The position numbers and the translations under genes are program-made. The notes beneath the pieces are model-generated. The model ran no database searches. It worked only from the letters and a program-made list of their open reading frames with translations, and was not told where the DNA came from. This document shows positions 46,990-57,924 of a stretch of DNA of 64,000 nt, piece by piece. The stretch covers positions 2,489,057-2,553,056 of the forward strand of contig NC_092463.1 of NCBI RefSeq assembly GCF_047495875.1, given 5' to 3'. Numbering within the stretch: the stretch's first letter is position 1; each line of letters opens with the position of its first letter. The DNA comes from Pithys albifrons albifrons (lineage: Eukaryota; Chordata; Aves; Passeriformes; Thamnophilidae).

Positions 46990-47640
46990 CTGAAGTGCCA
47001 CTGAAGCCGGAGAGCCGGCACAGACGGGCTAAAAATATTCCCAAGCTTCTGTGATCTTTCCTCCCCGTCCGCCCCTCCCCGCCGGCCTTTCCTGCTTTAT
47101 GCCACAATTCCACGGGCTTTCCAGCACCTCGGGCAGGCTGAGAGCAAACTCTGGGAATAACCCCCGGGCTTGGAGCCCTGAAAAGCCCTTTAGGACCCCT
47201 GAAAAGCCCTTTAGGGCCCCAGAAAACGGAAGGGACGAGGGAGCTGGGAAAGGAGTGCTGGAAACAGGCTTTTCCAAGCGGGGGATGCGGAGATGCCGAG
47301 CGGATTTGGCGATGGGCAGGGGTCTGCAGCAAAGCCGGACCTACCCCATGGCAAATCCCTGCCCATCTCACCCCTGATTTATCAATAATTGGGTAATAAA
47401 CCGAGCTCGGGGTCCTGGGTCGGGAGAGGAGCCGGGGGATCGGAGCGGGGAGTCAATCCCGCTTTTCCGTCCAGCCATCCCGAGAATCTGCCAGGCTCTA
47501 ATCGCATCCGGCTGCTGCGCCTCGGAGCTCCGGAGCTGCTGGGTTAAAGGCAGCTGGAAATCCTGCGGGCTGGATTAGCACAATATACCGTATCAGCGCT
47601 GCCGGCCGAGCCCCGAGCCGGGGGGTGCTTCCCTGCTGGA
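46990..47640. promoter_or_regulatory. Weaker CpG island
   Basis: By eye roughly three dozen CpGs in about 620 bases (for example CGGGAGAGGAGCCGGGGGAT and GCCGGCCGAGCCCCGAGCCG), far above the surrounding DNA. It includes a 21-bp direct duplication (47176-47216, CCCTGAAAAGCCCTTTAGG). No exon is recognisable. It could be an alternative FRMD6 promoter, the start of a non-coding RNA, or an orphan CpG island. Confidence 0.55.
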
Positions 47641-47965
47641 TGCACTCCTGGATTTTCGTGATGGTTCCAATACTTGGGTATTCAGGCTGGATTTTCTCTC
47701 TCTTTCCAGCCTTGCTGGAGTTAAATCTCATGGAACTCCTTTTTATTTTCGTCCTTGCTGACTTCCCAGGCAAAGCCTGGGCAGGATAAATAGAGAGGGG
47801 GATTTAGGGGACCAGTTAAATATACTAAATATACTAAATATACTGACACCCTCCCCAGCTAAAATGTGATGGCAACGCTCCCTCTGGGAACATTCCTGCC
47901 GATATTCCTGCTCCAGCTCTGGTGGCTGAGGGACACACCCAGCATGGTCAACGGGCCACCCTGTT
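47641..47965. other. Spacer with AAATATACT x3
   Basis: A 9-bp unit is repeated three times at 47818-47844; the rest is unique. Confidence 0.6.
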
Positions 47966-48318
47966 GTGACCTCAGCACTGTCTAGAACTCCCTGAAGGGA
48001 AGTTCTGGCCAGGTGGGGGTTGGTCTCTTCTCCCAGGCACTCAGCAATAGGACAAGGGGGCACGATGGGCTCAAGCTCTGCCAGGGGAAATTGAAGTTGG
48101 AGAGCAGAAAAAAATTCTTTGCAGAGAGAGTGCTCAGGGATTGGAATGGGCTGCCCAGAGAGGGGGTGGATTCCCCATCCCTGGAGGTTTTTCAGCTGAG
48201 CTTGGCCGTGGCACTGAGTGCCATGATCTGGTAAAGGGACTGGAGTTGGACCAAGGGTTGGACTTGATGATCTCAGAGGTCTTTTCCAACCCAACTGATT
48301 CTATGATTCTGTGATCCT
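47966..48318 (+). mobile_element. CR1 LINE 3' part
   Basis: GTGACCTCAGCACTGTCTAG to a CTGATTCTATGATTCTGTGA tail, sense. Confidence 0.93.
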
Positions 48319-49269
48319 GTTCCCAGCCACCACCTGGCTACTGAGCTGGGGTGTCCCCAGGCCACTCCCAGGGATGCTCTCCCTTTCCCTGGAGCCAGCT
48401 AAGGGTGCTCAGCACCATCCACAGCTGGCTCCTTAATGCTGGATACTGGATTTCCCAGCTCAACAGGAATAGATGGAGTTAGGGCTGGTGGGGAGTCACT
48501 TCCCCAAGGGATACATCCAGGCAAATAGGAAAGTGGTGCAGAATCAGGGCAAAACCCCTGAGGAGGGGTCCCAATGTGTGCCCAGGGTTTTAATTATAAA
48601 CACAAATAAAGCAGAGACTTGATTATGTCTCTGTGAAGTGGGTCTTTATGGCCAAAATCCAGATGGAATTCTCCTAAACAGCCCAGAAAATGCTGGAGGG
48701 GGTCCCTCCATCCTGGTTGCTTCCATGTTGGGGGCACAGGGACATGTCTACCCCAGCCTGGATGAGAAGGGAGGAAAAGCTTCCTGAGAAATTCCCGTGA
48801 AATGCAGGAACTGGAGCAAGGTCCAGCTCCTCTCCAGAGTTTATAGCAACACACGGGCTATTGTGGCTCCATGCCGGGGTTTCTTTATTTAATTTCTTCC
48901 CCTTATGGGCTGAGAAACCAGCCCCAGCCCCAGCACAGCCCATTCACAGTAGCTGGGATTTGTTTTCCTCTCACTTCCAGGGAGGAATTTCTAAATCCCA
49001 GCTGCAGCCTGAGCTGGAGCCCTGATGCTGTGCCAGGTGTCATCAAGCAGCAGTGACAATCCTGTCCCCAAATGCACCCCACAAGGCTCATGGTCAGTGC
49101 TGAGGTTCTCATGGTGCTGCTGCAGAGTGAATTTTCCTAGCAGGACATCCCAAAAATCCCTAAAAATTGATTCTGAGCACTGACAGAATGACAGCACTGG
49201 CCCTGGGGAATTCACAACTGACCCACCAGCCTTTGGGAAAGGGAGTGGGATGTGGAGACCCGGATGGGT

Positions 49270-49600
49270 TTAGTTGTTATTCTGTTGCTTTGTTTATAAT
49301 TTTTCTGTCATTAACATAATCTGAGGGCAACTCTGAGATAAGAGAGCTCCCACATCCCTGTGCTTATCCCTGCCAGTAACAAAGCCAGTATTGAAACGCT
49401 GGGATGGGAGATACTTGGATGGTGATAATGCAGGATCACAGTGAGCCACTGCTATTTCCTGTCCTCTTCATAGAAATACATCCAGTGCGAGAAAAATCTG
49501 TATATTTTATGGGAATGGTATTTTCAGTCATAACCACACCACCTTTTTTTTTCTGCCTATTTTGAGATAGGCCTAGCAATGCCATTAGCTCAGTTAAACC
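49270..49600. promoter_or_regulatory. Conserved-looking non-coding block
   Basis: TTTGTTTATAATTTTTCTGT, GTCATTAACATAATCTGAGG and CAAAGCCAGTATTGAAACG in unique AT-balanced DNA about 2.2 kb upstream of the CpG island. Confidence 0.4.
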
Positions 49601-49669
49601 TTACCCAAAAAAACCCCAAAAAATTTCCATTGATTACTTTTTCCATCTGCATTTCCCCTTCTTGGGACT

Positions 49670-49990
49670 TTGAGTGAGATTAATTCCAGAATTGTTAGAG
49701 AAATGTCACCGGAGTCTTTGGGCTTTTCCTTTCCCAAAGAGGAGAGACAGACCGGACATTGGCTAAGGTCCATCTTTCCAAGCTCTCCTCATGTCACAGT
49801 CTGGGATGGCTTTTCCTGGAGACTCTTCTCCAGCCATGGGAGCCTCTCACGTTGGTATGAGCCGAGACATTTCTCCTGGGCTCCGGAGCAGCGTTAGCAC
49901 ACGCGCCATCCACGTCGATGTTTATATATCGCCTCGCTGGCATTCGAGAGCTCTTCCTGCTGCTTTATTTAGCCTCTGCGGCAAGGCAGG
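49670..49990. promoter_or_regulatory. Non-repetitive block with a local CpG cluster
   Basis: AACACGCG-type and TATATCGCCTCGC-type words bring about ten CpGs into 49850-49990, next to AT-rich words (TTTATATATCG, CTTTATTTAGCC). Looks functional but no gene is seen. Confidence 0.4.
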
Positions 49991-50479
49991 CGCTGGGATT
50001 CTGTATTCCTGTATTCCATGAGGCCCGGGGGGATGTGATGGGGCAGGGAACAAGTCCAGCAGGATCAACTCGTCCTCCTCAGTGCCTCAGTGATGGGGTT
50101 GTTTCCTGCTTGTGCTTCCCCCAACCCTTAAATTGGGGTAAATGAGGCAAATGGCAGCTTTGCCTCATTATCCCCCTCTGTTATCTGCAGAGTAGGTGCC
50201 TCCACTGTGAATTTTAGGGGAAAAAAGGCATTTCTAGCTGGAATGATGGGCCCTGCCTGGACACAGTGCCCTTGCCTTCAACAGCGGTGGCTTTTGGTAC
50301 CAGTGGCTTCGCAAGGACTCGGTGCCACACAAGCAGGAGCTGCTGGATAGAAACACTCTCCCAATTCTACATGGCATGGATAGGACCATGACAGCAAGCC
50401 CAAAGCCAAGGGTTTTCCAACCCCAGCTCTGCCGAAAGCCAGGCTGGTTTTTTCCATGAGGAGAGCAGCGCCTTGGATT

Positions 50480-50830
50480 CTCACTGCTGGTACCATGCAC
50501 TCACATAATGTAATTACCCAGCACGATCTGTTGAGCTGCAAACAGATTTCAGCAATGACTGTCAGGGTGTTCACAGCAGAGCTGCTCTTTATTTAGGCCT
50601 GGGAACAAGCGGCTGTTCTCTCCCAGAGCCTCGTAGAGACTGCGGGGGCCTCGCCGGCCTCGCAGGTCATCCCGAAAAATGCCTATAGACACTTAAAAGT
50701 GAGGAATAAATAACTACTCCAAAAACAATCTCACCAGATGGCACTTGTGAAGGAGGAGCAGCTCGGAGATGCTTTGATGCTAATTTATGGTGCTGCTGCT
50801 GTTGCTATTCCTGTCCTGGGTCACCTATGG
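50480..50830. promoter_or_regulatory. Conserved-looking non-coding block
   Basis: GCTCTTTATTTAGGCCTGGG, a CpG cluster near 50625-50670, CTTAAAAGTGAGGAATAAAT and GATGCTAATTTATGGTGC in unique DNA about 1 kb upstream of the CpG island. Candidate upstream regulatory element. Confidence 0.4.
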
Positions 50831-51136
50831 AGAGGGATCCATGTGTGCATCGGCTCCGTTACGTGCACTGAGGGGTGGCTGGGCCTCACATGAGTGAGCC
50901 CAGCTCACATTTATCCAGCTGCCAGGGCATCAGTGGGGGGTTTAATGGGAATGGGATTTGGCCCTAATTCTGCTTCTGCCTCAACTCGACTCCTAAGAAC
51001 TGCCTTTAATATGTCAGTGGCACAGCAAGGGCTGGGGATATTGGGATGAGTGCAGGGGGTGTTTAGGCTCCACTCTCTAGGGATGTTTGGGTTCCCACAG
51101 AGGACATGTGAGTCCCCTCTTGAGTGATTATATGCT

Positions 51137-51547
51137 CCCAGAATGGCTGGGATTGGAAGGGATCTTCCAGACCATCACATTCCAAACCTGTTCAATGGCC
51201 AGGGACACCTCCCACTAGCCCAGGCGGCTCCAAGCCCTGTCCAACCTGGCCTTGGACACTCCCAGGGATGGGGCAGCCACAGCTTCTCTGCCCAGCCTGT
51301 GCCAGTCCCTCATCACCCTCACAGGGAAGAATTCCTTCCCAATATCCCATCTAACCCTGCCCTCTGACAGTGGGAAGTCATTTCTCCTTGTCCTGTCCCT
51401 CCATGCCTTGTCCCATGTCCCTCTCCAGCTCTCCTGGAGCCCCTTTAGGCACTGGAAGGGGCTCTCAGGTGCCCCTGGAGCCTTTTCTTCTCCATGTGAA
51501 CGCCCCCACCCCCAGTTCTCCCAGCCTGGCTCCAGAGCAGAGGGGCT
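51137..51547 (-). mobile_element. CR1 LINE 3' fragment abutting the CpG island
   Basis: CTCCCAGAATGGCTGGGATT through GGCTCCAGAGCAGAGGGGC, antisense. It ends about 200 bp before the dense CpG region. Confidence 0.93.
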
Positions 51548-51942
51548 TTAGCCCTCGGAGCACCTTCCCGACCCGACCCTGGACCCGGTCCCCGCAGAAG
51601 GATGCCCCTCTCCTCTCCTGTGAACGTTTGAGTGGGTTTACTCTCTGTCGAGGTTGCATTCCCCTCCCTGCTCAATCCCGCAGGGACGGTTCCCGTGTGC
51701 CCTCCCAGGGGATGCTCAGGCTCTTTCCAGAGCCTGTTCGCGAATTCCCCACGGGAACAGGGGTCCGGGGCGGGGGGTGCCTGACTCCCCACACCTCCTC
51801 CGGGCCGATACTCGGGTGCTGTGCCCGGGTCACCCCGTTCCCCTGTCCCTTCCCCGCTGTCCCGGGGACCGCGCCGGGGCGGGAGGCGGTGCCGGTGCCG
51901 CTCGGGGCGGTGCGGGGCGGCCCGGGAAGGGGCGGGGGCGGC

Positions 51943-51970
51943 GGGCTGGGCTGGGCTGGGCTGGGCTGGG
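51943..51970 (+). repeat. (GGGCT)6 G-quadruplex motif
   Basis: Six GGG runs sit at exact 5-nt spacing (51943, 51948, 51953, 51958, 51963, 51968) with 2-nt CT loops on the + strand, inside the CpG island and upstream of the likely donor. It fits the classical G3+N1-7 quadruplex pattern. If transcribed it would be in the 5'UTR. Confidence 0.85.
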
Positions 51971-52053
51971 CTCGGCACGGCTCAGCTTGGATCGGCTCGG
52001 CACGGTGGGGTTCGACAGGGCTCGGCAAGGCAGCGCGGTCCCCGGAGCCGCAG
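51943..52053 (+). other. FRMD6: Candidate non-coding exon 1 of FRMD6 (5' end unknown)
   Basis: The 3' end is set by CAG/GTAGGTG at 52051-52057, a near-consensus donor within the CpG island. The left limit here is arbitrary because no transcription start can be read. It would splice to the acceptor before 61863. The segment carries the GGGCT run and degenerate CTCGG pentamers, so the 5'UTR would be highly structured. Confidence 0.4.
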
Positions 52054-52225
52054 GTAGGTGCGTGCCCAGCGCCCCGCACCGCGCTCCCGGCTCGGCTCAT
52101 CCCGGCGCAGCTCATCCCGGCTCGGCTCCGTTCGCCTAGGCTCGGCTTGGCTTGGCTCGGTTCGGCTCGGCTCGGTTCGGCTCGGCTCGGCTCAGCCTGG
52201 CTCGGCTCAGCCCGGCCCGGCTCGC
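51971..52225 (+). repeat. Degenerate CTCGG pentanucleotide tract
   Basis: After the GGGCT run, pentamers related to GGCTC/GGTTC continue on and off, densest at about 52130-52225, interrupted by non-repeat sequence around the donor. Because 5 is prime to 3, all frames read as low-complexity Leu/Gly/Ser/Ala/Arg protein; these are not genes. Confidence 0.75.
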
Positions 52226-52454
52226 CCCCGCGGGTGGGCCCGGCGCGGCCGCTTGTTGCGCTCGGGGGTGAGTTGGAGCCGGAGCGGAGCGAGCGGCCCC
52301 GGCTGCAGGAATGCGAGTCATTTCCTCCGCCCGCCCGCGGGAGCCGCGGCCGAGCGGGGCCGGACTGCTCTGCCGGACCCCCCCACGGACCCTCCCGGAC
52401 CCCCCCGGACCGCCACGGCCACGCCGGACCCGCTCCGCTGCAGGGTGCGCTCAG

Positions 52455-53250
52455 CGCTCGCCCACGGGTCCTTTTGCCCCTGGATCACACTCGCCTCTGG
52501 GTCACAGTCGCCCACGGGTCCCCTTGGCCCTGGGTCACACTTGCCCAGAGGTCCACTTGCCTTTGGGACCCTTTGCCCCGGGTCACACTAGTCCACAGGT
52601 CCTCTTGCCTTTGGGACCCCTTGCTCATGGGTCACACTCCCCCACGGGTCCCCTCGCCTGTGGGTCACAGTTGCCCACAGGTCCCCTCATCCCTGGATCA
52701 CACTATAACCCACAGAGGTCCCTTTGCCCATGACACCCCTTGCTTGTGGGTCACACTCACCTGCAAGTCCCCTTGCCCATGGGTCCCCTTGCCTGTGGGT
52801 CACCATTGCCCACAGGTCCCCTTGCCCGTGAGTCACCGTTGCCCATGGGTCCCCTTGTTCCTGGTTCACACAGGTCCCCTGGGTCACACTCACTCCTAAG
52901 TCCCCTCCTTTTTGGGACCCCTTGCTCATGGGTCACATTTACCCAAACATCCCCTTGCCCACAGGACCCCTTGTCCCTGGGTCTCACTCCCCCACAGGTC
53001 CCCTCTCCCCTGGGTATCCCTCTCCCACAGAACTCCTTGCCTCTGGATCACACTCCTCTAAACATCCTCTCGCCCATGGCACCCCCTCACTGCTGGATCT
53101 TGCTCACCCATAGATACCCCCACCCCCTGACCACACTCACCCACTCATCCCTTTACCCACGGGCACCCTCACCCATGGTTCCCATCACCTCTTGCTTCCC
53201 TTACCTGTGCTCCTCTCATCCATAGATCCTCCTATTTCTGGGTCACAGTC
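52455..53250 (+). repeat. Degenerate 16/33-bp minisatellite after the CpG island
   Basis: Variants of a phrase with GGGTCACACT, CACAGGTCCC and CTTGCCC alternate for about 800 bases, in roughly 16-bp modules that pair into about 33-bp units (spacings of about 33 and 49 are both seen). It sits at the start of the putative FRMD6 intron 1. It keeps a 509-codon frame partly open by composition only. Confidence 0.75.
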
Positions 53251-54704
53251 ACCTGTGGGACCCCATTGTCCATGTGTGTCCCCCACTCCATGGGGGTGCT
53301 GGGGTTCCCTGCTGGTTCCTGGTAATGTCACTGATGGTCTTCTCCCTGTTTCCCACTGGAGATGTGAATCCCTGCCACGTTCTGGAAGCAGTGAGGATAA
53401 ATCCATGCACCTCTTCAGTCAGTCTTTATCTGACACGGTGCCCTCGTGGCAGCAGGGAAAGCAGGGCTGAGGTTTCCCAGGCTGGAGCTGAGGTTTCCCA
53501 GGACCATACTTGGTGTTCCGTGCCCTTTGACGTGGGAGTAAGGCACATCCCGGCCCCTCCATGCCCCCAGCTCCCCACCACCATCACTGTCATCTCCCAT
53601 TCCTGAATCCTCCTTTTTCTGCTCATGGCCAATGCCTTTCTGGCCATGAGGTTGTTTTTCCCTCTAAGCCAAACTCTGCTTTTCCAGAGATGATTTTCCA
53701 GAAATGCTTCAGCATGGCACTAATGGAGCTTTGCTGCTCTCCCTAAATCCAGGCTGGTTTGTGTTGGTGTTTTTCCACAGGGCTCGCTCGCCCTCTCCAA
53801 TTCTTGGATAGAGCTGGGATTAATTTGAGCTCTCTTGCTTGAAAGTGATGTTCTGTTTAAAATTCCCAATCCTGAAGGCGTGTTGGGGTTTGGTTCTAGG
53901 TACTGGATTTTTACTATCGTTTTTTAAAGGAGTTTCTTTTTTTAAACTGAGTTTATTCAGGCTCTTTAAACCCCGAGTCTGTAAGCAATTATTCCATTAC
54001 ATGAAAGTCAGGACGCTGAGAAAGATTAATTCAGACCAGATGTAAAAATAAATGGGAATTTGAAATTAAGATGATGTCAGTTCCCTCCTGCTAAAAAAAA
54101 AACCCGGCAGCCTTTGGACTCCAGATGGAGTATACAAACCATGGTGCTGGTTAAAATATCTGCCTGCTCCTTAATTGACTTTTATCCTGCTTTTTTTTCC
54201 CTCCTTGACTGAAAAGTGGGCTTAGGATATTTTTCCCCAAAAGATTTTCCCCGTTGCTGCTGGGGTAGGGAAGTTGATGGAGGTTGTGGAGTGGCTGAGG
54301 AGCTTCCCCAGCTGGAGAACTGGAGAGCGGTGCTGCTGGGGGAAGATAAATCCCCCTCTGCCCTCTCCAGGATTAAAAAAAATAAGGAACTTGGTTTAGC
54401 TTTGTTTGCTGGATTTGGAGCTGGGGCCGAGGACGCCACGGAGGGCAGCAGGGGCTCCGGATAGTCCAGGCTTGGGTTTGTGTGTTTTGGCATAAAATGA
54501 AGCTGGTTTTTGGGCTCTGGACAGTCTGCAGAGCACTTCACATCCTATTTTTTCTCCCTCCATGTGCACCAAGCACCGCATGTTGCCAGGCTGGGAATGG
54601 GTTTGGGCTCTGATCCCATGTAGAGGAGTGTGCCTGGGAATTGGGCCTTCCTAAGAGTTCTTTGCCCCTGGAAGGAAGGGTTTGCCCAGGGTCAGAGCAT
54701 CCTG

Positions 54705-54830
54705 GGGGTGTGTTATTATATAAAATAACATGAATATTCAGAGTGGTATATTATTAATGTTAATTATTATATGCCATTTTTAATTATATTGTCAATTATA
54801 TTTAAAATATCATAATTCATAAATAGGGAG
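54705..54830. repeat. AT-rich low-complexity block
   Basis: TATTATATAAAATAACATG and similar sequence is almost entirely A and T, with TTAATTAT-like words. It stands out in GC-rich surroundings. Confidence 0.7.
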
Positions 54831-55685
54831 GTCGATGGTTTGGAGTCTCGGGGCTGTGCTTTGTGTGACGAAAGGATTCGGGATGGTGACACTGGCCCTT
54901 AGGGCTGCTTTGTGGTCCAGGGATCCCACAGCCAAATCCCAAGGGATTTGGGACAGCTGCTGTTAGTGTGGGCTGCAGCCTGCCCACAGAGAGGGGGACA
55001 AAGGCAACGCTTCACATCCACGTGCATCCTTCAGAGCGATGCCTGTGGTCCTGGGAGCAGGATCAGAGCTCTGGGAGGTTTGGGCTTGGTGTCGCTGGGG
55101 GATGGCTCATAAAGCTCCTGGGAATGCTGGGGGACAGATCCAGAGGCAGATGGGAGAGCTGGGGTGGCCTGAGCACGACCCTCCCCAGTCCAGTCTTGAT
55201 ATTGTTCTAATCCCAAAGGCTCAGGCAAAGTTTGCCGGAAGGAAATGTGGTGGAAGGGGCTGGTTCAATAGCAGAGAAGGGAAGAGGGAAAGCAGGCGCC
55301 GTCCCTCCCTCACTGGAGCCCTTGCCAGGCGAAATCCATCTCTGTGTCCATCCTTGGGGGAGGCTGGGATGCTTTATTTATATTTTAGTAACGGAATGAA
55401 CAGCCCTGGGATGGCTCTTCCTTGTGTTGAATGGAAAAATCTTCACTTCCAGGCTGGATTCGACTCCGTGCATGACAGAAAAATGAGCAGGGCAGCAGTT
55501 TCCTGAGCTGCTGTGGCTTGGCCTGTGTTTTTCCTTGGAATGTGATGTCCCCTGGGGCTTGTCCCCAGCAGGAGGGGACAGAGGGGCCATTATCCCATTT
55601 TTGGGACGATACACATGGCTTGGCCATCCCTGGGTGTCCCAAGCACCCGCTCTGCCCATTGTTGTCCCATTGCAGCAGCCAAAGG

Positions 55686-55715
55686 GGAGGAGGAGGAGGA
55701 AGAAGAAGAAGAAGA
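55686..55715 (+). repeat. (GGA)n(GAA)n microsatellite
   Basis: Five or so GGA units pass into about six GAA units. This purine tract encodes a poly-Glu run in one frame, with no sign of a real gene. Confidence 0.85.
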
Positions 55716-55869
55716 GGGGGAGTGTTGCAGAGGTGGAGACAGGCAAGCTCCTGGGGGAACCTTCCCTGGAGAGGCTTTTTGGATATCCCCAGCACTTGGG
55801 GGCATCTGCTGGGGCTGGTGGGGGCTGGCCCCCGGCTGCCCAGGCTGAGTTTCCAGCATCCAAATAGCT

Positions 55870-56100
55870 TTTGTGGCGGATGAAGTAATGGAATATTTAT
55901 AACCGAGTCCTTTTTCCCAGTGAAGGTCTCTTTCATCTGCCTCCCTTCATTAGGAGGAAACTGTTGAGTTCATGAAGAATTGGAGACGATTTTAATTACG
56001 GGCCAACCGCAAGGAGGAATTAATCTGGCTTTTGGGTTCGGAGAAGCTGCATTAAGTGACGGCCTTAAAACTTGTAATAACAGCTCTGCACATACCTGAG
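55870..56100. promoter_or_regulatory. Conserved-looking non-coding block (candidate enhancer)
   Basis: Non-repetitive and AT-balanced, with several homeodomain-type cores (TTTTAATTACG, GAATTAATC, CATTAAG) and GGAATATTTATAA. The composition resembles vertebrate conserved non-coding elements. It lies in the putative FRMD6 intron 1. Judged by appearance only. Confidence 0.35.
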
Positions 56101-56317
56101 CCCTGTGATGTGGGGTGAGACCCACTCCAAACTCTTAAAAACAAGAAATTCCTGCCCTGTGAATTCATCTTCCCATCTCCCTCTGCGCCCTGGGCAGCCT
56201 CTGGCTGCGGGATGGCCCGTGCCTACGTGTGGGTCCTGTGCTGGATCCCTTCCCTCACCCCTGTTGTGGTTCAGGAGGGCTGGAACAAAAGCCTGGTTGT
56301 GGGTGGGTTACAAGCAT

Positions 56318-56447
56318 GGAATTGTGAAGTCTTTTAGGTTGGAAAAAACCTCTAAGATGTCCAGCTGTTCCCCCAGCACTGCCAAGGCCACCACTAACCC
56401 CTGTCCCCAGGTGCCCCATCCACGTAGCTTTTAAATCCCTCCAGGGA
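56318..56447 (-). mobile_element. CR1 LINE 3' end fragment
   Basis: Reads on the minus strand as a CR1 3'UTR (a CCATCCCTGGAGGGATTTAA-type phrase, then GTTAGTGGTGGCCTTGGCAG, then the TTTTTCCAACC phrase). 5'-truncated; no octamer tail is left. Confidence 0.8.
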
Positions 56448-57372
56448 TGGAGATATGTGATAGGGCAGAATTTTTTTTTAGAGATGGATATTTTGACAGA
56501 GATGGGATGAATTTGAGGGATGGAGAAATGAGCTGGTTCTGCCTGGAGGCCACAGATCATGGCTGGGTAGAGCTGGAGGCACTGTGATATCTGCTGGGTA
56601 CCACAAGGGCACAAACCTGACCCAAACCCATGAGGATGGAGACTCATCTGCTTCTTTTGAATACATGGAGTGGGAAAAATGCAACCCCACTTTGCATCCA
56701 TGGAACCTGCACACTTGGAGGAAAACCTCAGCCAACAACTTCAAGAGATGTTAAATCCCCAGCCTGGAATTACATTCCAGTTTATATTCTTTCGATGAGA
56801 ACCTGTCATGCTGCTCCAGCACCTCCATCTGAGCCGAGCCCAGCCTGTCCCTGCCCTCAGCCCTGTGTGCAGGACCCCGGGATGAATAAATCCCTTGCCG
56901 AGTCAGCAGCGCAGCCCCGGCTGCGCTTCCAAGCCGCGCCAACCAGCAGGTTCATGGCCTGATGTTTTCTTTATAGCAGAGCTTTGCAACAGGATTTATC
57001 CCATGGCATCAGCACGAGGGAGGGAGACAGTATTCCAGCAGCCTGGGCTGGAAAACACAACGGATCGAGGAATATTCTCTGGAGTTACAAGGGGTCGCAG
57101 TGTGTTCTCTGGAGTTTTAGTGCTCTTTTCCCTATAGCAAGGAAAACACAGCTGGAAGACCTGAATCTCCTGGAACTGCAGAGGCTGATCCATGCCCAAG
57201 TCCTCATTTCCAGTGTTTTTCCAGCCAGCTTTGCTCTCCGGATGGAAAACCCTTTGGAAAACTGCCTGGCATGGAGATTCCCACTCAGAGTGTGGGGTGA
57301 CCTGTGTCACCCCTCCTGCTGCATGGCAATCCAGGGGGGCTCTCCCTGCAGTCCAGGATCTTTCCAGCTTGC
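56448..57372. other. Putative intron 1, no gene seen
   Basis: Unique sequence. A short word TTCTCTGGAGTT occurs twice about 38 bp apart at about 57076-57116. No exon is supported. Confidence 0.5.
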
Positions 57373-57437
57373 AGCCAGGAAGGTTGGACTAGATCTTTAA
57401 AGATCCCTTCGAAGCCAAACCATTCCATGTTTCTCTG
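57373..57437 (+). mobile_element. Short CR1 3' tail
   Basis: GGTTGGACTAGATCTTTAAA, a CCCTTC phrase and CCATTCCATGTTTC are the last about 65 bases of a CR1 element in sense orientation. Confidence 0.7.
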
Positions 57438-57439
57438 TT

Positions 57440-57600
57440 TGTGCCTCACATCGACGCTTCCGCCGGAGCAGAAGCGACTCAGCGAGGGCAGCAGCTCAGG
57501 GTTCCAGGGAATCAAAGCTGACATTGTCGGAATGAGCTGCAGATGCTTGGAAGGAATTTGCCGGCGTCTGGCCGAGGCTGCTGGAGGCACAGCACCCTGG
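57440..57600. promoter_or_regulatory. Non-repetitive CpG-containing block
   Basis: CATCGACGCTTCCGCCGGAG and neighbouring sequence keeps several CpGs in otherwise CpG-poor intron DNA and looks unlike repeat. Possible regulatory element; function unknown. Confidence 0.25.
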
Positions 57601-57924
57601 AAAGGGCTTTGTGTGCCCCCTCATTGAATCTGTGCAGTTCCAAGGGCTGGCAGAGCCCCCGGGGAAGCTCCTGGAACTGAGGGAGTTCTCCATAGGGACT
57701 ATCCCTACGTGGTCAGCTGATGGAATGTTCTCATTCAGCAGCAGGAACTGGGGTGTTTTCTAAAGAAATTACAAAATGTGTGGTTTGGTTTTTTTTTTCC
57801 CTCCGATGTCCATGCTCTGCTGACGACAGCTCGTGTGGTTTAATCCCTGGTGCCCTGGGAACAATCCAGGCTGCAGGAGGAGTAGGAATTACAGTGATGG
57901 GATGAACAGCCCTGGAATGCTGGA

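Larger units (their letters stand above)
48319..51136. other. Repeat-poor intergenic DNA upstream of the CpG island
   Basis: 2.8 kb without a recognised CR1 piece, the cleanest stretch of the window. It contains three conserved-looking blocks (49270-49600, 49670-49990, 50480-50830). No exon is recognised. Confidence 0.5.
51740..52470 (+). promoter_or_regulatory. CpG island, candidate FRMD6 promoter and first exon
   Basis: About 700 bases are extremely rich in G+C and undepleted in CpG, unlike nearly everything else here. No TATA box is evident, as is usual for CpG-island promoters. It lies 9.8 kb upstream of the first FRMD6 coding exon on the same strand, and no other gene is seen nearby. 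A strong donor (CAG then GTAGGT, cut after 52053) and an alternative (GTGAGT from 52268) lie inside it. The link to FRMD6 is inference; it could drive another transcript. Confidence 0.65.
53251..56317. other. Putative FRMD6 intron 1, mostly unique
   Basis: No exon or CR1 piece is recognised. It contains an AT-rich block (about 54710-54830), a GGA/GAA tract (55686-55715) and a conserved-looking block at 55870-56100, each listed separately. Confidence 0.5.

Noticed and set aside
52268..52273. Second GTGAGT donor as the main exon-1 end
   Set aside because: Plausible, but it lies after the pentamer tract and has a poorer exon-side match than the CAG/GTAGGT donor at 52053; kept only as an alternative.
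51370..52899. 509-codon open frame on the + strand across a CR1 piece, the CpG island and the 16/33-bp repeat
   Set aside because: It joins antisense CR1, GC-rich island and minisatellite. The translation is low-complexity Gly/Ser/Leu/Arg/Pro with no domain, and a good splice donor lies inside it. Stop codons are rare there for compositional reasons.
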